Of a stretch of DNA of 49,757 bases, positions 26,425-34,809 are shown piece by piece; position 1 is the first letter of the stretch; each line of letters begins with the position of its first letter. The notes under the pieces are model-generated. The model worked only from the letters and a program-made list of their open reading frames with translations, ran no database searches and was not told the DNA's origin. Origin of the DNA: Pseudomonadota bacterium (GTDB taxonomy: Bacteria > Pseudomonadota > Gammaproteobacteria > Steroidobacterales > Steroidobacteraceae); contig JAEWBG010000120.1 in assembly GCA_023391335.1 (NCBI GenBank), forward strand, positions 1 through 49,757. Reading direction: 5' to 3'. A program made the translations under genes and the position numbers.

Positions 26425-27972
26425 ATGTCGGCGATCGCCAGCGAAACACATGACGAACAAGCCCGCATCCTCATCGTGGAGGACGAGCGGATCGTCGCGT
26501 TGAATCTTGCAGACACGCTCGGCGAACTCGGCTACACGGTGGCCGGAGTCGCGACCGAGGGCGAAGAAGCGATCGATCGCGCTCGAGACGCGGATCCGAA
26601 CCTCATCCTGATGGACGTACATCTGTCGGGAACGCTCGATGGAATTCGTACCGCCGAGATCATTCGCCAGCAGCGCGACGTACCGATCATCTATCTCACA
26701 GCCCACTCGGATGGCGACACGTTGAGGCGCGCCGCGGAAAGCTCGCCCTCAGGCTATTTGGTCAAGCCCTTCAAATCGCCGGAACTACGTTGTGCGATCG
26801 AGATTGCCCTGTACAAGCACGCGCTCGATGCACGTATGCGCGATCGAGAGCAGTGGCTCGCGACCACGCTGCAATCGATCGCCGATGCTGTGGTGGCAAC
26901 CGATCCTGACAGAACGATCCGAGTCTTCAATCAAGCGGCTGAAGCCTTGACCGGCTGGGACTGCGAAGATGCCATCGGGCGCGACATCGACTCGGTGCTC
27001 GCATTTGTGGACGAAGCGACCGGACAGCAGGTCAGTTCACTGATCGGTCGCGCACTCGAACGCAAAGAGGCGATTTCCAGTACGCAGGCTTACAGCCTCG
27101 TCGCTCGCGACGGGTCTCGCATATCGGTGTCGGAGTCGGCGGCACCCATTGTCGACTCGTTCGGGCGCGTACTCGGATCTGTCTTGATCCTAACCGACAC
27201 ACGCGAGCAGCGCCGCAGGATGGAAGAAATCCGCAAACTCAATGAAGAGTTGGAGGATCGCGTGCACGAACGCACTGCCGCCCTCGCCGCTGCGAATCGG
27301 GAACTCGAAGCGTTCAGCTATTCGGTCGCCCACGACCTGCGCGCGCCGCTGCGCAGCCTCGACGGATTTACCCAGCTCCTACAAGAGCACTGCGGACCGC
27401 AGCTGGATGAGACTGGGATCGATTATCTGCAGCGCATTCAGGGCGCGACGGCGCGCATGGGACAACTCATCGATGCAATGCTGACGCTCTCGCGGATTGG
27501 ACGCACGGAGATTCGCGCCATCCAGATCGATCTGACGGAGATGACCCACCACATCGCGCAAGAGATCGGCTCAGCGCACGCGCAGCGGCGAGCGAATGTG
27601 ATTATCGCGCCCGACATGCAGGCATTTGGCGATCCGCGCCTGCTGCGCGTCGCGCTCTCGAACCTGCTGGATAACGCCTGGAAATTTACCTCGCCGCGCG
27701 GGGAAGCAACGATCGAAGTGGGCACGTTGATGCAAGGGAAAACAACCGTCTACTTCGTGCGCGATAACGGCGCCGGGTTCGATCCAAACTATGCGAGTAA
27801 GTTGTTCAGCGCCTTCCAGCGCCTACATTCCGAACGCGACTTCCCCGGCACGGGCATCGGGCTTGCGATCGTGCAACGAGTGATTGCTTTGCACGGCGGC
27901 ACAATCTGGGCCGAATCGCAGCCCCAGCAGGGCGCCACGTTTTATTTCACGCTGCCCAAAGCGTTTCACTAG
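26425..27972 (+). CDS. Hybrid response regulator / PAS / histidine kinase
   Basis: This 515-residue soluble sensor kinase starts with a receiver domain (about 14-130; phospho-acceptor Asp64 in LILMDVHLSG, conserved Lys in YLVKPF). A PAS domain follows (about 142-262; TLQSIADAVVATDPDRTIRVFN, then ILTDTREQRRR). A short coiled coil leads into a HisKA domain with His303 (SYSVAHDLRAPLRSLDGF). The ATPase domain has N-box NLLDNAWKF, DNGAGFD and GTGIGLAIVQR. There is no membrane span. The receiver at the N-terminus suggests it is itself controlled by another kinase. A TGAGG ribosome site precedes the ATG. Its divergence from the FNR-controlled hemN suggests a redox or nitrogen-oxide signal, but this is inference. 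Confidence 0.9.
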   Translation: MSAIASETHDEQARILIVEDERIVALNLADTLGELGYTVAGVATEGEEAIDRARDADPNLILMDVHLSGTLDGIRTAEIIRQQRDVPIIYLTAHSDGDTLRRAAESSPSGYLVKPFKSPELRCAIEIALYKHALDARMRDREQWLATTLQSIADAVVATDPDRTIRVFNQAAEALTGWDCEDAIGRDIDSVLAFVDEATGQQVSSLIGRALERKEAISSTQAYSLVARDGSRISVSESAAPIVDSFGRVLGSVLILTDTREQRRRMEEIRKLNEELEDRVHERTAALAAANRELEAFSYSVAHDLRAPLRSLDGFTQLLQEHCGPQLDETGIDYLQRIQGATARMGQLIDAMLTLSRIGRTEIRAIQIDLTEMTHHIAQEIGSAHAQRRANVIIAPDMQAFGDPRLLRVALSNLLDNAWKFTSPRGEATIEVGTLMQGKTTVYFVRDNGAGFDPNYASKLFSAFQRLHSERDFPGTGIGLAIVQRVIALHGGTIWAESQPQQGATFYFTLPKAFH

Positions 27973-27985
27973 GACCGAACTGCAC

Positions 27986-28453
27986 CTATTTGCGCGCGCC
28001 CGATGGCTTCGCCGCGTTGTTGGCACCCTGCGCATCCTCTGGTCGCGGAGCGTTTGGGTCGGGACGCTGCAAAGCCCAAACGTAGTCCGCTAAGCGTATG
28101 GTCAAAGTGCGAGTCATTCGCTCGGCTTCGGGATTGCCGATCTCGAGGCTGGAGAACTGCTCGCCCCAAATCGGCATCGTGCGAGTCCCGTGCGCCGCGA
28201 TGATGAAGCGGCCATCGATGATCTTCTCGATGCGATCGCGCGGGAACGTGCCGCCCTGACGTCGCGCGATCAATGTAAGGTCCGGCACTTCCACCTTGAG
28301 CGAGTTCGCTACCGGACCGTCGCCGTGTCCCGTGATGCCGTGACAGGAGGCGCAAAATTGTTTGTAGAGCTCCTCGCCCGATCTGGAGGCATAGTCAGCG
28401 GCATGCGCGTGCCACGCACAGCACCCCAAGAGTACGCAGACGATTCGACGCAT
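27986..28453 (-). CDS. Monoheme class I cytochrome c
   Basis: This small periplasmic electron carrier has a signal peptide (MRRIVCVLLGCCAWHAHA) and one heme site in FCASCHGITGHGDGPVA. A MPIWGEQF segment supplies the likely distal Met ligand. The C-terminus is rich in Pro and Asn. It shares HGDGPVA, VPDLT, IIDGR and HGTR-MP-WG motifs with the cytochrome upstream, so the two are paralogues. It starts 29 bp after that gene ends. An ATG four codons upstream is an alternative start. It could pass electrons to NirK, but this is unproven. Confidence 0.88.
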   Translation of the reverse strand: MRRIVCVLLGCCAWHAHAADYASRSGEELYKQFCASCHGITGHGDGPVANSLKVEVPDLTLIARRQGGTFPRDRIEKIIDGRFIIAAHGTRTMPIWGEQFSSLEIGNPEAERMTRTLTIRLADYVWALQRPDPNAPRPEDAQGANNAAKPSGARK

Positions 28454-28482
28454 GTGGCCTCGCATTCTCAACAGCAGTTGCT

Positions 28483-28899
28483 TCAGGACGTTTGAATCGA
28501 CCGTAGATATTCGACCAGCCGCTCGATCATGTCATCGACCAGACCGCGTTCAGCTGCGGGGTTCTTCGTCGACATGTCGTAGAGCTGCCATCCCCAGACA
28601 GGCATGTCTCTCGTGCCGTGCACGGGCCGCTCCAACCTGCCATCGATGATTCGCGTCACATCTTCGGTTGGAAACTCGCCGCCATCGCGCCATGCGATGC
28701 GCGTGAGATCGGGCACACCGGTCTTGATGTAGGGCGCCACCGGTCCGTCGCCGTGGCCGCTTGCACCATGGCAACTCGAGCAGAGTCGCACATACAGCTG
28801 CTGCCCCGAAAATTTCTCGACCCGTCTTTCCGGCGGATTCATCGCCACGCACGCGCTCAACAACGACAGCACGGCGATAAGGCTTACGACTCTGTGCAT
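28483..28899 (-). CDS. Monoheme cytochrome c lipoprotein
   Basis: This paralogue of the downstream cytochrome has a lipoprotein signal (MHRVVSLIAVLSLLSAC, lipobox LSAC), so it is likely membrane-anchored in the periplasm. The heme site is LCSSCHGASGHGDGPVA and a MPVWGWQL segment holds the likely axial Met. ATG 28899 starts the signal peptide; the longer frame upstream has no signal and is rejected. The pair reads as a two-gene operon on the minus strand, divergent from hemN 2. No FNR-like dyad was found in the 286-bp gap. Confidence 0.88.
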   Translation of the reverse strand: MHRVVSLIAVLSLLSACVAMNPPERRVEKFSGQQLYVRLCSSCHGASGHGDGPVAPYIKTGVPDLTRIAWRDGGEFPTEDVTRIIDGRLERPVHGTRDMPVWGWQLYDMSTKNPAAERGLVDDMIERLVEYLRSIQTS

Positions 28900-29185
28900 A
28901 CTTGCATCCGCGCAATCAGCCCGAAGCGAGGCTGGCCAAGCATGCCGAAACTTTCGCGTCGCCGCCAAGTCGTGTCGATCCGCAACCTAATGGTTTGAAA
29001 TTCATGCACACGGATCGTCGCCGCATCGGTTCACGGCGGCACTGCGGATTTGCCGCTGTGACATACGTACCGCCGGATCTCGCGATTCCCTTAAGTGCTT
29101 CCACTTGCCGACCTTGGGCATCGTCGGATGCAAGGATTCGCACATCGATGCGAAGGTAACCACAACCAACCCTTCTCCCATCTCG

Positions 29186-30568
29186 ATGCTGCAAAACATT
29201 TCGATCGATCCTGATTTGATTCGCCGATACGACCGTCGCGGTCCTCGCTACACCTCTTATCCGACCGCGGCTCAGTTCCTGACTCAATTCGATCACTGTG
29301 ACTACCGGCGCGCGGCGCTCCTCAGTAACGCCAACGTATCGCGAAACCTGTCCGCGTATGTGCACATCCCCTTTTGCCGCAGCCCATGCTTCTACTGCGG
29401 CTGTAACAAGATCATCACTCGAAATATGAGCGATGCTCTGGAATACCTGCTCCGCCTGGCGCGAGAAATCGAACTGCAGGGCCAGTTGTTCGACCGTCGC
29501 CGCCGGATGCAGCAACTGCATTTCGGCGGCGGCACGCCTACGTACTTCTCCGTTGCAGAACTTTCGGGAATCCTCGAGCACCTCGATAATCACTTCAATC
29601 TCGATCAGTCCTCAGAGCGGGAGTTCTCCATCGAGATCGATCCGCGCACAGTGAAAGATGAAACCATGCGTGGCCTGGCGGCGCTCGGATTCAATCGCGT
29701 GAGCCTGGGCGTGCAAGACTTCGATCATGCGGTGCAGGTTGCGGTCAATCGCGAACAGTCTGTGAGCCAGGTAAGCGACTGCCTCGAACAGGCACGCGCC
29801 AGCGGCTTCAAATCAGTGAGTTTCGATCTCATCTATGGTTTGCCGAAGCAAACGGTGGCGAGCTTTTCGCGCACGCTGGATGCAGTGATCCGATTGCGGC
29901 CCGACCGCATCGCCGCTTACGGCTATGCCCATATGCCGCAGTTATTCAAAGCGCAGCGAGCCATACCGAGCGCAATCCTGCCCGATACCGAAACCCGACT
30001 GCAGTTGCTTCGACTCACCACGCAGCGACTGATCGACGCAGGGTACGTCTACATCGGTATGGATCACTTCGCGCTGCCCGAAGACACCCTCGTGCAAGCG
30101 CAGGAACACGGCCATCTACACCGTAACTTTCAGGGCTACTCGACACGCGCCGAATACGATTTGATCGGATTGGGCATTAGCGCGATCGGGAAGGTCGGCA
30201 ATTGCTACGCGCAAAACGCGAAACACCTAACCGAGTACTACCGCGCACTGGATGCCAACCGCTTACCGATCGAACGCGGCGTTCAGCTCACGACCGATGA
30301 CCGCGTACGTGCCGAAGTCATTCAACGACTCATGTGCGATGGCCGCGTCGACTTTTGCGAAATCGAAGACGAGTTCGCGTTGGATTTCAAAGAGTACTTC
30401 GCCTCTGAACTTAAGCAGTTACAACCCATGGCGACTGATGGACTGCTTGAAGCGACCGATAAGTACGTCGAAGTGCGTGACAGTGGCCGCGCCCTCGTCC
30501 GTAACATCGCGATGGTTTTCGATGCGTATCTGCCAGGGTTGGAGAATCGGTATTCGAAGGCGATCTAG
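29186..30568 (+). CDS. hemN: Oxygen-independent coproporphyrinogen III oxidase, second copy
   Basis: This second HemN has the same diagnostic N-terminus (LIRRYDRRGPRYTSYPTAAQF), the radical-SAM motif IPFCRSPCFYCGC, LHFGGGTPTYFS, DLIYGLPKQTV and RNFQGYSTRAEYD. It is clearly related to the copy at 24776 but well diverged, so it is not a recent duplication. ATG 29186 is chosen because the conserved region begins at once; 27 codons upstream lack similarity. It is convergent with nothing and is followed by hairpin array D. Confidence 0.93.
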   Translation: MLQNISIDPDLIRRYDRRGPRYTSYPTAAQFLTQFDHCDYRRAALLSNANVSRNLSAYVHIPFCRSPCFYCGCNKIITRNMSDALEYLLRLAREIELQGQLFDRRRRMQQLHFGGGTPTYFSVAELSGILEHLDNHFNLDQSSEREFSIEIDPRTVKDETMRGLAALGFNRVSLGVQDFDHAVQVAVNREQSVSQVSDCLEQARASGFKSVSFDLIYGLPKQTVASFSRTLDAVIRLRPDRIAAYGYAHMPQLFKAQRAIPSAILPDTETRLQLLRLTTQRLIDAGYVYIGMDHFALPEDTLVQAQEHGHLHRNFQGYSTRAEYDLIGLGISAIGKVGNCYAQNAKHLTEYYRALDANRLPIERGVQLTTDDRVRAEVIQRLMCDGRVDFCEIEDEFALDFKEYFASELKQLQPMATDGLLEATDKYVEVRDSGRALVRNIAMVFDAYLPGLENRYSKAI

Positions 30569-30579
30569 CCGCACCGATT

Positions 30580-31112
30580 TGATGGATCACTTCGTGATCG
30601 GGAAGGACGTACGTCGGGAAAGACTGCGTTGCAGTCGAGAAGGACTGGGTCGGGTCAGAATCGGACCAACGAAGGACGACTTCGTCGTCAAGAAGGCCTG
30701 CGGCAGGAAGGATTGCTGCGCAATCAGGAAGGCCTAGCGGCAGGTCAGAATCCCGGAAGGAAAGACGCTCTCGCGTCGGGAAGGACTAACGTCGGGAAGG
30801 ATCGCTGCGCGATCGAGTAGGACTGACGTCGGGACAGAATCGGAAATGACTGACGGATCGCTGCGCGATCAGGAAGGACGGTCGTCAGGAACGATTGCTA
30901 CGCAATCAGGAAGGCCTTTCGGCAGGTCAGAATTCGGAAGGAAAGACACTCTCGCGTCGGGAAGGACTAACGTCGGGAGGGATCGCTGCGCGATCGAGTG
31001 GGACTGACGTCGGGACAGAATCGGAAATGACTGACGGATCGCTGTGCGTTCAGGAAGGACGGTCGTCAGGAACGATTGCTACGCAATCAGGAAGGCCTTT
31101 CGGCAGGACAGA
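30580..31112 (+). repeat. Covarying mini-hairpin array D
   Basis: The longest array, starting within 20 bp of the hemN stop. Stems include GATCAC-TTC-GTGATC, GACTGC-GTT-GCAGTC, GACGAC-TTC-GTCGTC, GATTGC-TGC-GCAATC, GACGC-TCTC-GCGTC, GATCGC-TGC-GCGATC and GATTGC-TAC-GCAATC. The last two superunits are close copies of the end of array B. It ends with the same GGCAGGACAGAAATAGATG string as array C. Confidence 0.9.
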
Positions 31113-31129
31113 AATAGATGTTAGCTCCC

Positions 31130-31157
31130 AGTCACCAGTCAGTAGTCAGTTGTCACT
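31130..31157 (+). repeat. Four 7-bp tandem units (AGTCAGT type)
   Basis: AGTCACC, AGTCAGT twice, TGTCACT. Same context as 23608-23642 but one unit shorter, a copy-number difference between two otherwise near-identical loci. Confidence 0.85.
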
Positions 31158-31231
31158 CAAGTGATTTGTGCGTGCATCTCCGTGCACTCCGTGTCCTCCG
31201 TGTGAAATCTCTTCCGAGGAGTGCGAGCCGA

Positions 31232-31366
31232 CTTTGTCGGCAGGCGAGCCTAACGGCAGGCAAGCGCTGCGCGCAGGCCAGAGAAGAACGAAGAGGAAGC
31301 GCTTTGCGCAGGGTAGCCGTTGGCAAGGAAGCCACTGGCAAGGGAGCGCGATGCGCATGCCAGAAA
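31232..31366 (+). repeat. Second-type mini-hairpin repeat
   Basis: Related to 23715-23862: GGCAGGCGAGCCTAACGGC, then GCGCTTTGCGC, GCCGTTGGC, GCCACTGGC and GCGCGATGCGC palindromes with AAGGAAG linkers. It lacks one GCCACTGGC unit present near 23740. Confidence 0.75.
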
Positions 31367-31380
31367 AGAATGCGTTGTTT

Positions 31381-31486
31381 TGAGCTGCACGCTTCACGCG
31401 CAACGCGCTTTCACCTCATCACCTCATCACTTCTTTTCTGCGTTCTTTGTGTTACGTCCGATCCGTCGTTTCGAGTTGACCGTTGG
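31381..31486 (-). repeat. 106-bp repeat, copy 2
   Basis: Reverse complement of 7966-8071 with a single mismatch. The following bases to about 31598 continue as a copy of the composite intergenic repeat. No credible gene lies in 30569-31596. Confidence 0.9.
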
Positions 31487-31596
31487 CAGTTGGCAGCAAG
31501 AGAGACGGTGACGCTGATCGCACACCTCTACACCTCACACGGAACGCTCACATCGCTCGTCCATGTGCTCTTTGTGTTCCGTCCTACGCCGACTCC

Positions 31597-32538
31597 CTAA
31601 GCAATCGGCAGAGCCGCCGCAAAATCCGGCGGCTTCACCACCAGCACATCGCACGGTAGACGTTCCAGCGCACGTTCCGCAGTGCTGCCGATGAAAATCT
31701 TCGCTAAGCCGCGGCGAGATACCGCCCCCATCACCAAAATATCCGCATTGATGGTGTGCGCCAGGCTCGGTAGCACTTCACTCGCAACGCCGAGTTCCAA
31801 ATGCAAGCGTTCCGGGGGAATGCGATATGACTCCGTCACCGCGCGCAGTCGCGTGCGCTGTTGCTTCTCTTCGATCTCGAACACGCTCGGGTCCAACGTC
31901 GTAGCCATGGGCGCCATCACCGCATCGGCGGTGGCAGCAATCGCAATCGGAACGTACGCATGCGCCGCGTGCAACTCCGCACCCAGCCGCTGCGATAGCT
32001 GACTCGCGTAGTCGAGGATCTCTTGGTCGAGCGACTCGGGCTTGTCATTGACGACTGCCGGATCGAGAGCCGCCAAGATGCGCGGCAGCGAGTGCCACGG
32101 ACGCTCCTTGGTGAGCAGCAGCGGAATCGGCGAGCCGCGAATCAATTCCCAATCGGTGTTCGTGAGGAACGTACGTTGCGCGAGCGAGTGATGATGCGTT
32201 TCCTTGACGATCAAGTCCGCAGTGGTGCGTTTCGCGCGATCGATTAGGCCTTCATGCAGGACACTCGCGTATTCGCATTCGGTACAAACATCGATGCCGC
32301 GCTGGCGCAAGGGCCGCGCAAGTTCCTCTAGCATCGGCTTTAAATTCACCGTCAGAGCAGCATTCGGGTTCTGCTCCCGCGCACGCATCAAGCGCATATC
32401 GCGGGTCACACGAGTGTCGCAGACATAGAGCTCGAGACGAGCGTTGAACTTCGAGGCGAGCGCGGCAGCCTTGTCGACACAAGGATGCGCCGCAACGGTC
32501 GGATCCACGAACACCAGAATGTTACAGATGCGATTCAT
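31597..32538 (-). CDS. Tandem universal stress protein
   Basis: This 313-residue cytosolic protein has two UspA-like domains in tandem. The first (about 1-140) starts NRICNILVFVDPT. The second (about 145-300) ends with the ATP-binding-type stretch ILVMGAVSRRGLAKIFIGSTAERAL, matching the G-x2-G-x9-G-S/T pattern. Two-domain Usp proteins are common in bacteria facing low oxygen or nitrosative stress. It starts 10 bp after the cytochrome stop codon, so the two are probably one operon. Confidence 0.88.
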   Translation of the reverse strand: MNRICNILVFVDPTVAAHPCVDKAAALASKFNARLELYVCDTRVTRDMRLMRAREQNPNAALTVNLKPMLEELARPLRQRGIDVCTECEYASVLHEGLIDRAKRTTADLIVKETHHHSLAQRTFLTNTDWELIRGSPIPLLLTKERPWHSLPRILAALDPAVVNDKPESLDQEILDYASQLSQRLGAELHAAHAYVPIAIAATADAVMAPMATTLDPSVFEIEEKQQRTRLRAVTESYRIPPERLHLELGVASEVLPSLAHTINADILVMGAVSRRGLAKIFIGSTAERALERLPCDVLVVKPPDFAAALPIA

Positions 32539-32548
32539 AGCGGCTCGC

Positions 32549-33262
32549 TTAGTCTCCAACAGTGCCGTCTTCGCGCAGTTTGGCGCGGTCTTTTACCGGT
32601 CCGTGCATCCGCGAAATATAGTCGGCGATGCCTTCCATCTCGTCATTCGCAAGACCATCCATGAACAGGCTCAAATCCGGGTCCACGTTCGTGCGATGCA
32701 TGGCCGCGAGCCCACGCATTTCCTGTAATAGATATGCGTAGTGCTGATTGCGCAGCGAGGGAATGAACCCGTCATCGTCGCCGCGCCCGTCCTCTTCATG
32801 ACAGGACGTGCACCACTGCTGATACGACGCCTCTCCCAACGACAGGTACTTGCCATTCCCGGTTTGCGGTGAGGCCAGCGGCTTCAGACCATTTAGATAC
32901 GCAGCTACATCCGCCCAATCTTGCGGTTCGCTCACTTCGGATCTGGCCACGACGACATGCATTTGCGTCGCTGCGCGCTCCAACTCGGTGAAGTCGGCCA
33001 GTTCTTTGATGATGTAAGAACGACGTTGACCTGCGAGCGCCGGAATCAGTTTGGCCGCATCTCCGTACGCCAATGGACCATGACAGCTCTTGCACTGCGC
33101 GGCATACAGCGCAGCACCGTGTTTTGAATTCGGATCGATATCGAGCGCCGTCTTGACGAGTTGATCCACGCGTTCGGGCGAGGCGTGAACGGCGGTGCTG
33201 AATGCAAATGCAGCCAACCAACTCAACGTGCGAATGCTGAATATTTTTCTTGATGTCGACAT
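32549..33262 (-). CDS. Diheme c-type cytochrome (cytochrome c4-like)
   Basis: This 237-residue periplasmic electron carrier has a signal peptide (SWLAAFAFSTAVHA) and two class I cytochrome domains. Heme sites are in QCKSCHGPLAYGD and WCTSCHEEDGRGD. Candidate distal methionines lie in TQMHVVVAR and SLFMDGLAND. The two-domain layout and the PALAGQRRSYIIKEL segment are like cytochrome c4. It is the first gene of an operon with the universal stress protein. The partner oxidase or reductase is not identified here. Confidence 0.87.
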   Translation of the reverse strand: MSTSRKIFSIRTLSWLAAFAFSTAVHASPERVDQLVKTALDIDPNSKHGAALYAAQCKSCHGPLAYGDAAKLIPALAGQRRSYIIKELADFTELERAATQMHVVVARSEVSEPQDWADVAAYLNGLKPLASPQTGNGKYLSLGEASYQQWCTSCHEEDGRGDDDGFIPSLRNQHYAYLLQEMRGLAAMHRTNVDPDLSLFMDGLANDEMEGIADYISRMHGPVKDRAKLREDGTVGD

Positions 33263-33379
33263 ACAGACGCCCAGCAATGATGTTCAAAGTCTCATGCCAC
33301 CGCGCCGCATTGCACATCGGTGAATTTGCGTAACCGACAGGGGGAAGTGGCGGTGAGCGATGGGAGGACGGACAAGATT

Positions 33380-33515
33380 GAAGACAGGAACCCGGACGCA
33401 ACACAAAGAACGCAGAGATGAATGTGTGAGGTGTCGGGTGTGAGGTGTAGGGATGCGTGGTCAGCCTTACCGGTCTCTTGCTGCCAACGGCCCACAATCA
33501 ACTCGAAACGGTCGA
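33380..33515 (+). repeat. Dispersed composite intergenic repeat at island border
   Basis: Contains CGGACGCAACACAAAGAACG, GTGTCGGGTGTGAGGTGTAG and TCTTGCTGCCAAC blocks, the inverse of 23880-24000. It ends about 20 bp before the IS30-family left end, so the accessory region begins directly next to backbone repeat DNA. Confidence 0.6.
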
Positions 33516-33536
33516 CCAGGAGTATCAGAACGAACG

Positions 33537-34762
33537 GCGGTTTCACATGGTCAACGCAACACTCATCCTAAGTGATTGGATAAGGAGGGTGAAGCGGTGG
33601 CAAGACAGAGATGGCGCAAGCTCAGTGCGCAAGAGCATCAGGAACTTTGGTGCAGGTGGGAGTCGGGTCAATCAGTGCGTGAGATAGGCCGAGCGTTATC
33701 GCGTTGGCCTAACGCGGTGCAGAGTTTCTTGCAGACGTATGGTGGATCAAGGCCTGCACCTCGAGTGCGTGCATCCAGACAGTTGACGCTCTACCAGCGA
33801 GAAGAGATCTCCCGAGGCTTAAGTGCGCAGTTGTCGTTGAGCGAGATTGCGCGCAGGCTGGGTAAACCGACGTCAACCATCAGCCGAGAGATCAAGCGCA
33901 ACGGCACGCGCTGCAGCTATCGAGCGGCGCGAGCCGACGAGAGAGCCTGGGAGCAGGCACAACGGCCTAAGCCGTGTCTGCTTCAGCGCAATCTCAAGCT
34001 CTGCCGCTATGTCTCCAAGGGGCTTCGGCAGCGCTGGTCGCCGGAGCAGATTGCATATCGAGTTGAACGAGAGTATCCGCACGATCAGAGTATGCGGGTG
34101 TCGCACGAAACGATTTACCGCACGCTGTTCGTTCAAAGCCGTGGAGCCCTAAGAAAAGAGCTCACCAGCTACTTACGCTCAAAACGCAAGCTTCGCCATA
34201 GTCAACACGCCAGCAATAAGGATCAGGGGCGCGGACAGATCGCCGGAGCGATCTCCATCAGTGAGCGACCCGCCGAAGTGGCCGATCGCGCGGTTCCTGG
34301 TCACTGGGAAGGTGATCTGCTCAGCGGCAAAGCCAATACCCATATCGTCACGTTAGTGGAACGGCATTCCCGCTATGTGATGCTGGCCAAAGTGCCGAGC
34401 AAGGAAACGGTGCCGGTGGTGAAAGCCGTGGCTCGAAAGATCAAGACACTGCCTCAAGCGCTGCGTCGGTCTCTGACGTGGGATCGAGGCAAGGAGATGT
34501 CCAATCATCAGCAGTTCACGATTGCGACCGATGTAAAGGTGTACTTCTGCGATCCGCACAGTCCTTGGCAACGCGGCTCCAATGAGAACACCAATGGACT
34601 ACTGCGTCAGTACTTCCCAAAAGGAACTGATCTGTCGGTGTACTCCCAAACGGATCTTGATCGCGTCGCCCGTGAACTCAATGGCCGTCCACGAGAGACC
34701 TTGCAGTTTGAAACTCCAGCAGAGAGACTGGTTCAAGCGTTGCAATGACCGGTTGAGGTCGC
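33537..34762 (+). mobile_element. IS30-family insertion sequence
   Basis: Transposase gene flanked by imperfect inverted ends. The left end holds GCGGTTTCACATGGTCAACG and the right end, read inward, GCGACCTCAACCGGTCATTG. The GGTCAACGCAAC core is typical of IS30-family ends. The right repeat overlaps the transposase stop codon. Length is about 1.2 kb. Outer limits are uncertain by a few bases and no short target duplication could be fixed. Confidence 0.75.
33597..34748 (+). CDS. IS30-family transposase
   Basis: This 383-residue DDE transposase is intact. An N-terminal helix-turn-helix region (SAQEHQELWCRWESGQSVREIGRAL, then LSLSEIARRLGKPTSTISREIKRNG) binds DNA. The catalytic triad lies in GHWEGDLLSG, SLTWDRGKEM and NENTNGLLRQYFP. 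GTG 33597 is preferred because AAGGAGG (33582-33588) sits 8 bp before it; an in-frame TTG at 33576 lies upstream of that site. The gene looks functional. Confidence 0.92.
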   Translation: MARQRWRKLSAQEHQELWCRWESGQSVREIGRALSRWPNAVQSFLQTYGGSRPAPRVRASRQLTLYQREEISRGLSAQLSLSEIARRLGKPTSTISREIKRNGTRCSYRAARADERAWEQAQRPKPCLLQRNLKLCRYVSKGLRQRWSPEQIAYRVEREYPHDQSMRVSHETIYRTLFVQSRGALRKELTSYLRSKRKLRHSQHASNKDQGRGQIAGAISISERPAEVADRAVPGHWEGDLLSGKANTHIVTLVERHSRYVMLAKVPSKETVPVVKAVARKIKTLPQALRRSLTWDRGKEMSNHQQFTIATDVKVYFCDPHSPWQRGSNENTNGLLRQYFPKGTDLSVYSQTDLDRVARELNGRPRETLQFETPAERLVQALQ

Positions 34763-34771
34763 CGGCCATTT

Positions 34772-34809
34772 TGGCCAAACTTTCATGATCAGTCAGCAAA
34801 CTTTGGCCA
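34772..34809. repeat. Left-end repeats of the Tn7-like element
   Basis: TGGCCAAACTTTCATGATCA (34772-34791) and, inverted and overlapping at TGATCA, the copy ending TTTGGCCA (34786-34809). The inverted copy shares 14 of 18 positions with the right-end repeat at 47049. A partial further copy, AACTTTGGC, is at 34862-34870. The outer TGGCCAAA and TTTGGCCA arms also form a hyphenated palindrome. Confidence 0.65.
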
